Source of the DNA: Lindgomyces ingoldianus
Lineage: Eukaryota; Ascomycota; Dothideomycetes; Pleosporales; Lindgomycetaceae
Reading direction: 5' to 3'
Length of the DNA: 64,000 bases
Assembly: GCF_010093535.1 (NCBI RefSeq)
Contig: NW_022985164.1
Span: 710,172 to 774,171, forward strand
How positions within the stretch are numbered: position 1 is the stretch's first letter; every line of letters begins with the position of its first letter. A model generated the notes under the pieces. The model was given only the letters and a program-made list of their open reading frames with translations, did not search any database and was not told the DNA's origin. The position numbers and the translations under genes are program-made. Shown piece after piece: positions 32,912 to 44,322 of the stretch.

Positions 32912-34690
32912 TTTAAGCTTAGTTAAACTTTAACACATACTTTATATATACTACTAAAACTAATTAAATATCTATAAGTAGATAGCTTTTTTTTAGAAGT
33001 TAACTTTAAAGAAGCTAAGCTAAAGTAGTAATTTAATTTTTTTTTATCTAAAAATATAATTATTTTTAGAATGTATAAAAAGATAATTTATAATGTTTTT
33101 ACATTAATTCCTACATCTATATAGTTTAAAAGCTAGTTATATAACATTTAGCAGCTAGTTAAGATTAGAATAATTCTAATAGCAATCTCTAGCCTGTTAA
33201 CAGAGGTGCGTATAATTCTTAGCTGCATAGAAGTGTTATTATTACTAGTTGCTAGCACTTAAAAATATCTACTTTTAAGAAGCTAGGCCTTAGTCACAGC
33301 ATCTAAGGTTGCTGTATATGCAAAAAAGAGAGTTATAAAACATATTATCTAATAAAGCTTATAAAACTAAATATATGCTGTTTAAAATTCACACTACTAC
33401 TAAATAATATAGTACTTATTAATTACAACTAGTTAGACTTAGTCTACAAAGCTGCTTATAAGAAAAAATAATAGAACACTAAAAAAATTACTTACTTAAG
33501 GCTAAAAAAAATATATATATAACATTTTTTAAAAATTTTACTAAAAAGGTTAGAATTAGAATCTTTTATTTTTATAGTAATAAAGCATAGATAAGCTTTA
33601 AAATATTTTATAATCTTTTTTTTTTTACTTTTTTTTAAGCTTTAATAACAGGATAATCTAAAGTGTTATATACTCTATTATTACTAAATATACATGCAGT
33701 GTAATACTTTTACTAAACCTAGTCTTTGCAACTAGAATTATATTACCTAAACTAAAGATAAGGCGTTAGACAACATAGACCTACTAAGTATGTAGTTCTC
33801 TTCTACTAAGTAAAAAGAAAAAAGTATTTTAAATAAAAGGCTCTTATAAGCTAACACTACACAGTTTCTAATATTAAACTACAACTATATAGATAGTTAT
33901 AAAGATATTACTATCTTTATTAAATAAAAGAATATGCGTAATCTCTTCTTATATAGCTTAGATTTCTGTTAGTATAGCGCTCTCTAGTGTTCTAGCAAAG
34001 AACCTAGGGTCTTATTAATAAGGTGCCTAGCAACGCTTAATAAGCAATACTTAATTATAATAGGCGCGCCTTTTACTATAATTTATTAGACTAGGTGACA
34101 CTTATGCATCTACTAAACAACTTAATTATAAATTAGGACTATTCTGCTTATACTGCGTGTTACTATTTTAAATCTATGCAGCAGCCTTTAAACTTAGCAT
34201 GCCTTATTTAAGATAGAAAGCGTGTTCTAGAGGCTAAATTAAGGTAGGTTAGTTAATCTTAGCTATTATTAATAGTTAAACGCAAGTAGATAGACTAGTA
34301 GAGGACAGGGTTAAAAGAAATAGTTACGTGTTAGGACATGTGTAATGCTAAGCCTATAATTTTTATAGTTAGAATATTAGAAATTTATTTAAAAATAGTC
34401 TAAAGTAGATTATATATACTCTTTAAGTAATTAATTCTAATTATAGGCGCTGTAATAAGCTGTGTATAATAGTATCTTGTATAAAAGTTTCTAGTAAGTT
34501 AATAGACAAAGCTTTGCACACGTCGCGCTGCACTAAAGTCCTTTAGACAGCAGCCAAGAAGGAAGAAGCCCTAGCAGGGGTCTGAAAGTATCTATACTAT
34601 TTGTGTACCAGTGTCTTCTTGGCATGCCGTCTGAGCTAGCTGAGATAAGGTATTAGCCTTCCTTTTCGGAAGCTTGGATGACATAATCAG
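32912..34690 (+). pseudogene. RIP-decayed coding region of unknown function, second
   Basis: From about 34082 to a TGA at 34681-34683 the plus strand reads as one frame broken by TAG/TAA/TGA at probable Gln, Arg or Trp codons. Readable pieces are RLGDTYASTKQLNYKLGLF, VDRLVEDRVKRNSYV and TAAKKEEALAGV. The final codons (G-x-S-L-P-F-R-K-L-G-stop) recur at 9996-10025. The last 200 bp are much less mutated than the rest. I cannot name the family. 32912-34080 is AT-rich and may be its upstream part, which could continue left of Copia-1 at 25-26 kb. Confidence 0.4.
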
Positions 34691-34902
34691 GCGTCTCGCT
34701 TAGCGCACAGGCTAGCATCTAATATATGTCTACTAATTGCCTCTCTTACTCCTTTACTTTACTATAAAACTTTAACAAGAAACTCTATGTTAATAATAAG
34801 TAAAAGTAAGTATATATAACTAGTCTAATGCTAGCAGATAATAAATACAACTAACATTAGATAGTAAATAGGCTTAACGCTTTCTACCTAAGCCTTAGTA
34901 AT

Positions 34903-35192
34903 TGTAACGATTCTACGAATCGTTCCATCTCAGGTCGCTCATATTCTATCTAAAGGGTCCCTGTATCAGCCCTAACTATAACTTAACTAAGTCCCCTAAA
35001 GTTACCTCTATTCCCTTATGTATTTAGTTGCACCTTGCCTTTATAGCTAGCTTAGTAGTTTTCTAATATTCTTTTATATAAGGCTTATAAGTGTTAATAG
35101 CATTTCTAGGTTTAGAGTCCCTACGCACTTCTATATGCCTTTAAGTAGATTTCTACTGCATTTAGACCTATTATCTTGCCTATGCTGTTACA
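34903..35192. repeat. LTR-like solo repeat (TGTAACG...GTTACA)
   Basis: 290 bp whose ends are TGTAAC and GTTACA. It contains a perfect inverted repeat AACGATTC-TAC-GAATCGTT at 34906-34924. A second copy, lacking the left end, is at about 12665-12873. No target duplication is evident, and both copies are RIP-mutated. Confidence 0.55.
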
Positions 35193-35246
35193 TTATATTA
35201 AAAAACTTACTTTTACTAGTAATAGCTTTATTAATAATATTATATT

Positions 35247-35512
35247 TGTTAAATAGACTCTCTGCTAGCTAGCACTTAGTGTCAGCAAATGCGTACAAGA
35301 CGGAGAGGTTTGCACGGTGTAAACATTGCACAGGGGTGTTAGGTAACTAGTGTTAATTACTTCTTATTTTTCCTCTGTACAGAGGAAAAGGGGGATATTT
35401 AGATGTTTGCGCACAGAGGTTTGCGCACAAGCATTATGTAACATAGATACGTGATCCTGCTTGTGCGTGATTGCTTGTATCTAGGCCGCAACACTGCTGC
35501 TGTGTACAGACA
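35247..35512 (-). repeat. Copia-2 left LTR
   Basis: 266 bp, TGTTAAATAG to ACAGACA. The outer half is better preserved than in the right LTR (for example GTGTCAGCAAATGCGTACAA). Confidence 0.92.
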
Positions 35513-38377
35513 CTAGCAACTTTTCTTTTTGTCTAAAGAGTTACCTTCTGTATGTGTTACCTTCTTTCTGTCTGTGTAGGTTTATCTAATTATGTTCTGC
35601 CTTTACTTTACCCTATTTATTAGGACTTACCTTAGTAATGCTGTGCATTAAGATAGGCTAGTTGTGCTATGTAAATAGCTTTTCTCTTCTTTATCCTTTA
35701 CTTTCTAAGCTCTGCTGTATAATCCCCTAGCTCTTTTTTTTTATATATAGTGCTAATAGTAACAGATCCTTATAATAAGAAAGATAAGTGTGTATAATAT
35801 AAAAAAAAAAACAAAACAAAGAGAAATAGGCCTTATATAAAAGCGTTATTAGTCTAGTTAGTCTAAGGCATCTTTGCGCACAGGATCTAGCTAGTCCATA
35901 GATGCTTTTATTTAGACAGAGAGGCAGTTAGTTAGGACTAATAATTAAAAAGCCTAGTTTAGTGTTTTTTTTATATATGCATTTACTAAGTTATTTTTAC
36001 TATTAATTTACTTTATTTTAGTAATTTCTCTTTTCTTATATAATTTATAAAGTAACATAATGTTAATTATAAGTTACTTTTTACTAGTAGTGCTTAGCTT
36101 AATAAGGTAATTATATAGAGACCTTAAATTTATGTAAATTACTACTAGAATTAGTAGCAGTTTAAGCGTTTATATAATTTACTATAAAGTTATACTAAAA
36201 GTAATTATATTATTAAACTTTCTAACTATTTTATATAGTTTACTAGTAAAAACACTTCTAGTTACTCTTTTACACTTAGTAGAATTCTAGTGTATAATGT
36301 TGCCTAGTATTTTAAAGTAGTTGCTTTACTTTATATAGTCTTTATTACTTAATATAATTAAAAATTCTAGCTATAAGCTAAGGTCCTTATTATTAGTAAA
36401 TAATTTATTTATAAAAATAAATAGCTTTACATAATTAAGCTATAATAGTAGGAAGATAAGACTACGCTTACTATTATTTATCTGCTATTAGATTTATATA
36501 TTAAGTGTATTAATATTATTATGTAAAGGGTCTATAGTTTGTGCAGTAATAAACAGGTTAAATGCTGCCTCTAGTTAACATATAAATGTAATATATGCCC
36601 CTTTTGCATGTTACTTAATATATTATTGTGCAGTATTCTTATTTTTTAAGTTAATTATATAAAGGTAGCTTACTTATCTTTTCTAAGTAAAAACTACTAT
36701 GTTATGTGTAAGTTTAATTTTTCTACTATTAAACTTAATAGGCTGCTTTTTTACTAAAATAGTCTTACTTTTTATATAAAACTTTACTTTTTATAGTTTT
36801 TTCTCTTCTCTTTGTGTAAAATTCTTTATTATAATACTTAAAGTGTTATCTGTTTATAGGCTAGTAATACTAAAAGTGTGCTCTTCTTTATTAGTAATTA
36901 AGAGGTAGGGGTTATATAAAAAGATGTGCATGTGTAGCTTTTCTTTATAGTAGTTATAATATGTCTTAAACTAATATAGTCCTAATTTAGTAGCTTTATA
37001 TAAGGGTTGTATAACCTAGAGTATTATATTTAGTAGAAAGCTCTAGCGCATCTTCTTTAGTAGCTTTGTGTATAGCGTGCGCATAAGCTTATCTATTAAT
37101 TAGATGTATGCTTATGTAATATTACATAGTTTAAAATGCATTTTATATGTAGCTCTTAGGCTTACTTTTATAGCTAAAAGTAGTCTCTAGCTTATCCTTT
37201 AGATAGTTAGTAACTAGGTAAGAATTTCTCTTTTTTTTTTATCTAAGTAGCTAGCAAACACTAGGTAGGATTTCTTATATAGTTAGGTTATTTTGCCTTT
37301 TACTTTTTATATAAGGCAGAGGTTAAAAATCTAACTTTTATGCTTTATTAAGTTGTACACTATAACCTTAAAAGTGCTATTAGTAATTAGAGTGTCTATT
37401 TTTATATAGTCTAATTCCTTAAATAGTTTTTTAAGTATAGTAATTACACTATTTATATAGAGCTTAATAGATAAGGCTTAATTATTTTTCTTTTTCTAGG
37501 TTAAGAATACCTAGTCTAGACTTTGTGTAAGTTTCCTTTGCCTTTTACTTCTCTTAGTATTTATATCTTCCCTTTGCACTAGTGCAGCATTGCTATCCTA
37601 AGGGGCTTAGTCTGTAGTAGGCTCTAGTTCTACCTCTGTAATATTTTTATAGGGCTGTTCTCTCTTTCTTTTCTTTAGAGAATCTTTTTATATAGGGATT
37701 AGTTTATCTAGGTTATTTATTATAGGTAAGTTGTCTTTCTTTTTTTCTTTATAGTATAGTTTAACCTGTGTACATTAGAGCTTTAGTAGGCTATTTTTTC
37801 TTTTAATAATAACATCTCTTCTTTTAATGCTCTTAATCTTGTATAGGCTAGTCTAGCCTTTCTTCTTTTTCTATGCTATAATCTTTAAGCTAAGGGGGAG
37901 GTTAAGAACTTTATATGTTGTAGGGCTATTATAAGTGTTAATTACATAATTAATGTTTACTTTTATATAGTTCTTTTAAAGTATCTTTATTACCTTTTAT
38001 ATAGCGCTTGCTTATGTAATAATGTCTAGTAATAGTAGAGAGTTTAAGTTAATTTTTAGGTATGCTTTAAAGACTAGCAGCGTGGGTACTAGACTGTGTA
38101 GGCTAGCTGTGTTGTTTAGAGCCTTAACTGCTATCTGCAGGATAGCCTTATTATCTATACAGTTACCTAGCTTAGTCTTTAGGATGTTAAACGCTTGTTA
38201 GAGAGGTGTGTGCGCGCGCTTAACCTTTTTAACTGCCTAATGTGCTTCTACAGGCATCTGCCTGCATGTAGCTCCTATAATCTTTGCATAAGCTTAAAAA
38301 TCCTCTAAAGCAAAGTTTATACTAGGGTTATACATAATGTAGTCTAGGGGTCCTTAATAGGTGTTAATCTAGCATTT

Positions 38378-38695
38378 TGTCACAATTGTGCACAAGTAAG
38401 GTTATAGAGCTTTACAGAGGTCTAGTTTAATTACTACGTGAGGTATTATAGTAGGTACAAGACGTTGTGTGAGAAATAAGAAGGTTTAAAAGGAAATTAG
38501 TAATTAAATACTTAGCTTAGAAGTCTAAGCACTTTAGGTATAAATTAAGCCTGTTCTAAGTTTAGTTAGTGTTAAGGCAGTTTATGCTTAAGTTTATGTC
38601 TATATTATGTTATGTTTATGTTAGACATGCACTAATAATACTCTAGTACACGTCTAATACAGTTATGTCTAGGATCTAGAGAGGATACTATAACA
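38378..38695 (-). repeat. Gypsy-1 left LTR
   Basis: 318 bp, TGTCACAATTGTGC to TATAACA, the same length as the partner and as the Gypsy-2 LTRs. The outer part keeps CA and TG sites lost in the right copy. Confidence 0.9.
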
Positions 38696-41220
38696 GTACT
38701 CCCCCCCTTATTAAGAAGGAAATCCTTTACATTAGTAGTTCTAGCATTAAGTTGTCTTTATTAGGGTACAAGTTTAGTTTAGATAGGTATTAGGCGTAGA
38801 ATTAGGTTACTATAGAGTTCTTTTGCAAGGCTTCTATAGGTTCCTATAACAGTTTGTTGTATCTAGTCTATTTTATAAGGTATTTATAGATATGTTTTTT
38901 TTATTAAACTAGATCTATTTAACGTCTTCTATAACATATTCTAGTTTGTTATTTATAATAATAGGTTTAGGTAGTAGGTTTAGCTGTCTAAGTAGATAGT
39001 TAGATTTAGAGGCTACTTAGCGCAGCAATAATACATAGAACACAGGGTGTATCTTTATGCTATTAGGTAGGATTAATTAGTAAGCATGTAATAAGACTAT
39101 ATAAGCTACTGTAAAAAGGCTAAGGTTCTTCTAATTAAGTTTTTTTAATTATTAGTTTGTTTAGATATTTCTAGCGTCTAGCTAGACCTTCTTGCTAGCT
39201 GCATACATAGGGGCAAAAGTTTAGAATTAGTTTATGTACTCTTATTAAAAAGCTTAAGCCTATGTAAGCTTTTTATAAATGTATTTAGATATATTTTAAA
39301 TTTTATTAATAAGTCTATTTACATTTATTACTTATACAAATTAATAAGTTAGTTAAGGGGTATTTATAAGTAGTTTAAATTCTATTTAAAAGTAGTATCT
39401 ATAGTTTACTAAGAATAGAGATACTTACATTAATTTAAATATTATATTATTAGCTTTAAACTATGCTGTAGCTAACTATTTTACCTAGTTATCCTATTAG
39501 TAGTTTATGTACACTTATAAGACTTATTTTATTACAGTGTTTATATTTTTAGTCTAGCTGTTAGTCTCTAAGTAAAAAGCTGTAAATAAATAGAAGACAA
39601 TTTAGAACTGTTTACAGAGTTTATCCTAAAAAGCTAAGACAAACTGTGTACCTCTATCTAATATAATTATATTAGGCAGGCTATAGTAAACTTATACATA
39701 TTAGTAGAATAACTAGGCTATATTAGGGGCAGTTATAAAGGAACATAGTATTAGGTGTTAATACTTAGTTAAGTAATTAATAACTACTATAATATTTATA
39801 TACCCTTTAGATAGGGGTAGGTTTATAATAAAATTAATTAATATGTCTTTTTAAGCTTATTTAAGAATTAGAAGTAGTTTAAGTAAGCTATTATACTTTT
39901 TTTAAAAGGCCTTTACTTTATAGCAAGTATAGCAACATAATACATATTAGCGTACAGTATAGAACATGCAGGGCTAGTAGTACTCTCTCTGTAGTAGGTT
40001 AAGAGTCTTTCCTCTGCCTAAGTGTTCTCTAATAGGCAAGTTATGTACAATTTAAAGAAGTTTAATTCTTAGTTTATTAGAATTAAGAATTATAAGTTAG
40101 TTATAGTAATATAGCTTACTATTTTAGTTTTTATAGTTAGCTAGTGTTACCTTCTTTAACTAACTAGCGCTGTTTTAGAGTAAGTCTAAAGTTTCTTAGA
40201 TAAATTTATTATTTAGATACTTATTAGTAATAATTTAATTAATTATTTAATTTATTTTATTTAAGTTAAGGTCTAAAAATAGCTTAAGTTAAAGTAAAGT
40301 TTAGTGTTAAGCCTTTTACACTTTTTTTTAAGTAAAGATGTCTTAGAATTACTTTATAAGAGCATCTAGTTTCCCTCTGTCTTAACTAGAACAATAAGTA
40401 ATTTTAAAATTAAAATAAAATAAGTATTTAAACTAATAAGCTTATTAGTAGCTAAGTTATTTTATAGTTGTAAAGTACTACAAGTTCTTATAGTTAGATA
40501 GGACCTATATTAGATGTGCTACACCTTCTAGTTTAGGTTGCTATTGTTTAAAGTAGTGTACTATAGTAAGTAATTTTTTATTATAAATCTTATAATTACT
40601 TTCTACAGGACTTATTCTTTTTAAGAAGTATGTAATAGGCTTAATAGTCCTGTCTAGCTTAGTCTAGAAGAGAACTTCTACTACTATGTAGTCTAAGGCA
40701 TTAGCTTCTACAAGTATTAGTAGTTTAAAGTTAAAGTAGTAGAGTATTAAAGCTTTAGTAAAAGCTTTCTTTAGCTAGTTAAAAGACTATTAGTAATTTA
40801 AGTTAAAGTTAAATTAAACTTTTTTTTTAGTAAGTATAATTATAAGGCTTACTAGCTGCAAAAAGTTATTAATAAATTATTAGTAAAAGTTAGTAAATTT
40901 TATAAAGGCTTAAATATTCTTTATGTCCTTTAGGTATTACTAATCTAGCATAGTCTAAACCTTAATAGGGTCTATTTAGATGCTATCTATAGAGATTACA
41001 TATTCTAAATATGTAACCTTTAATTAGTAGAACTTATATTTATCTATGTTAAGTTACAGACCTGCTTCTTCTATAGCCTTTAGCACTAGGCGTACATGCT
41101 GTTTATACTTTAAAAGGCTATTACTGTAGATTAAAATATTATTAATATACGCAGTGCAGAACACGTCTAGGTAGGGTTAAAGTAAGTTGTTTATAAAATG
41201 TTAAAAAGTACTAGGCGTGT

Positions 41221-41310
41221 TAGCTAAGCTAAAGGGCATTACTAGGTACTTAAATAGTCTNNNNNNNNNNTAGCTAAGCTAAAGGGCATTACTAGGTACT
41301 TAAATAGTCT
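41221..41310. other. Assembly gap with 40-bp flanking duplication
   Basis: Ten N at 41261-41270. The 40 bases before the gap (41221-41260) are repeated exactly after it (41271-41310). This is the pattern of two contig ends that overlap but were not merged, so the real locus probably has one copy and no missing bases. Confidence 0.9.
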
Positions 41311-42424
41311 GTATTAGGTTAAAAACGCTGTTAGCTACTTATTACCCTTTACTATTCTTAGCTTATTAAAGGCAGTAATAATATCTAACTTTATAAAATA
41401 CTTTACTTTACTTAGTTAGCTTAGAGTTTTCTGTAAAAAGAGAATTAAGTATTAGTTTTTAATAGTAATAGTGTTTAGTTCTTAGTAGTTAACATAGAAT
41501 TAAAGCCTACCTCTAAGTTTCTTTATAAATAGTATAAGTAACACTACTAGTAAAAAGCTAGCTTAAATAAAACCTTTTTCTAAGTTTTTATTAAAGTATT
41601 TTTAAAGCACTTTTAATTTGTTTAGTAACATCTTATATAGTAGCCTATAACTAAGTTGTTTACTAGGCTTAAAAGTTATCTAGTAATTATATAAATGTTA
41701 TATTAAAAGCTTATTAAACTTATCTTAAAAAAAACATGTAATAAGTTATAGTAGTCTTAAAAGACTATTATCTTTAAGTTAGTATGTTTTTAAAAAGCTA
41801 AAGCTTAGTCTATATTAAAAATTATAACTGCGTAGATTTTATAATCTAGTTATTAAGCTAGGGTTACAAACAGAGCAGGTCTTATGTAGCAGATGTCTAT
41901 CTGCTATTTAAGTCCTAGTTTGTGTCTAAATTAAGTAGGTAAAGGTTTTTTAAAAGCTTTTTTTTTTTAAGTTTAAGTAGTTGTTAAATTATTTTATATA
42001 GCTTATTTTAGTAAGAGGCTTAGCTTATTAGCCTTACTTAAGTAGTTCTTCTCTAGGTTATTAGAAAGTAGGTCTAAAAACCTTCTATATTAAGTACTAT
42101 TTAGGTGTTGTTTAGGTGTAAGTATAAGCATATATCTTAGTATTAGAAAGAGTTAAAGTTTAGAACTTACTCTTAGTAATTAAAGGCAACCTTGTGCTAA
42201 TACAGCTATAGTTGTCTTAGAATTAGGTTATAATGTTCTATGTTTATTACATAGAGCTTAATCTGCTCTTTATAGTGTTAGTAAGTAATTGTAATAGTTA
42301 TAGTATAAAAAATAAAACTTTTTTTAAGTTGTTTTTTATTAAATCTAGTTAGGTAAATTATTTAAGTAAGTAGTGTTAATTAAAGATTTAGTTTACATGC
42401 TAGTTTTTTATTAATGTAACCTAT

Positions 42425-42652
42425 TGTCCGAACGTTAATCACAGGTATATTGATCCAACTCTGTGTGGATATCACGTAAGCTTATCTCACGTGATATCTG
42501 TGCGGGCTTGGCAGGGGGCCAGTATAAAACCAGCCATCCCAACGTACTTAGGATGGCAGCCGTCACCAGAATCAATACATTGTGTTGCCTGCTCACCTCT
42601 TGGTACGCCCCTTGGGCGTACGTTCGTTCGATCGAACCCAGGTCAACCGACA
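42425..42652. mobile_element. 228-bp solo LTR in Gypsy-1, unmutated
   Basis: Begins TGTCCGAACG and ends CAACCGACA, with exact target duplication CCTAT (42420-42424, 42653-42657). The empty site is visible in Gypsy-2 (near 52210-52225, other strand). It has balanced composition with a TATAAAA box (42522-42528) and several palindromes: GATATCACGT/ACGTGATATC, GTACGCCC-CTT-GGGCGTAC and GTTCGATCGAAC. The three small frames here are not genes. Confidence 0.9.
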
Positions 42653-44004
42653 CCTATGCTATTTACTTTTAAGTTAATAAGAGCTTATATTAGAGCTAAT
42701 ATAGTTTCTTATTATAAATATATAGAAATATTAACTTAGTACTTCTAGTTGTTAGTAGGGGACTTAGCCTATAAGTTAGCAGAGATCTAGTGTTAAATTA
42801 GTCCTAAGGGGCAACTTAGCCCTAGGACAAGCCTTTTTACAGGCTCCTACTACTATAGCTGCAGCTATGTTAAGAGTAGTAAAAAAGATTAGAGCTTAAA
42901 TACAAGTTAAAGCCCTTACAAAAACAAAATTAAAATAGTAAAAATCTTTAATAAGTGCTAGCAGCGCTACTTGCGTAGACTTAAAAAAAAGGAATAAAGT
43001 AGTTTTAAAAAATATAACTATGCTTACTACACTTAAAGCATTAACTTTTTTTTTTATAATCTTTACACTTTTTAGAACTAACTAGAGCATAATTTAAATT
43101 AATTTTTATTATGTTAAGGTTTTTATTTACAACTGCGCTAGTTTAAGGGCGTATTAGGGCTTATACAGAGAGGAACCTTATGTTATTATTATAGGTAGTA
43201 ATTAAGTTTGCATACACGTTAAGGTTGTTTAAAAGGAGTTCTTCTACTATAGCGTGTTACAGTTTAGTTAAGAGAGAGTTATATAGGGCTATAATTAGAC
43301 CTATCTTATTTAGGCCTGTATTAGATGCAAGTTAGCAGAACTTAGTAAAGTATAAAGTAAAGCTTTTTTTTTTTTATTATAAAGTGTTTAAGTAACTTAG
43401 GGCTATTAACTTTTTATTTAAGTCTTTATAAGTTACTTATAAAAACACTATAAATTAATCTAAGTTAATAATATTCTTATCTATTAGTAAGTTAATTAAG
43501 GCTGTTATATTATAGTTAAGTTAAAAGTAGGCATATAGTAACTAGGAGCATTTAGAGGGGAATTAGTCTACATTTTCTTTAAGTTTATATTAGAGCTTAT
43601 ATAGAAAGAAAGGTAGGTCTTTCTGTTTTTTATTAAATAGTAGAGGATTAGAGAGTTAGTTAAATTTTATTACTAAGTTAGAAAAGTTACAGGTTATAAG
43701 TAGTGTTAAGCAGAAGAGAGTTAAGCTATCTCTAGACTTCTAGATAAGCTTTAAAGCTAGTAAGTTCTTAGTTCCTACTACTATAATAAAAGTTAAGGTA
43801 GAAATAGACTGCTTAATAACATAAAGCTGTTTTTTAAAGTCCTTTTAAAAAGCTTTAAAGCTTATAATATAGTAGCTTTTTTATAAAGTAAGCGCTTTTT
43901 AAAAGGCTTTTTAGCTTACTTTAATAGCTTAAAGTTGTGTAAGTACTAAGCTTATTAGATTAGATTTAAAGGCTATTCTTAGCTAAGGTTTTAACACAAC
44001 ATAA

Positions 44005-44322
44005 TATTATAATTATGCATAAGTAAGGTTATAGAGCTTTATAGAGGTCTAGTTTAATTACTACGTAAGGTATTATAGTAAGTACAAGATGTTATGTAAG
44101 AAATAAAAAAGTTTAGAAGGAAATTAGTAATTAAATACTTAGCTTAAAAGTCTAAGCACTTTAAGTATAAATTAAGCTTATTCTAGGTTTAGTTAGTGTT
44201 AAGGCAGTTTATGCTTAAGTTTATGTCTATGTTGTGTTGTGTTTATGTTAGACGTGCACTAATAATACTCTAGTACACGTCTAATACAGTTATGTCTGGG
44301 ATCTGGGGAGGATACCGTGACA
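44005..44322 (-). repeat. Gypsy-1 right LTR
   Basis: 318 bp. The inner end is heavily mutated (TATTATAATTATGCAT where the other copy has TGTCACAATTGTGCAC). The outer end is preserved (CTGGGGAGGATACCGTGACA). Confidence 0.9.

Larger units (their letters stand above)
38378..44322 (-). mobile_element. Ty3/Gypsy LTR retrotransposon (Gypsy-1) inserted in Copia-2 integrase
   Basis: LTRs of 318 bp (38378-38695, 44005-44322) with exact target duplication CATTT (38373-38377, 44323-44327). The minus-strand polypurine tract is the C-run just right of the left LTR (38699-38707). RT on the minus strand reads Y-I-N-N at 41138-41149 (from YIDD). It is the same family as Gypsy-2 (50548-56317), in the opposite orientation. 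It holds a solo LTR at 42425 and an assembly gap at 41261-41270. The comparison with the uninterrupted site in Copia-1 confirms the insertion point. Confidence 0.92.

Noticed and set aside
42435..42739. Small open frames on both strands of 69-82 codons
   Set aside because: They lie in an unmutated 228-bp solo LTR and stay open only because that LTR has escaped RIP. No start context or similarity supports a gene.
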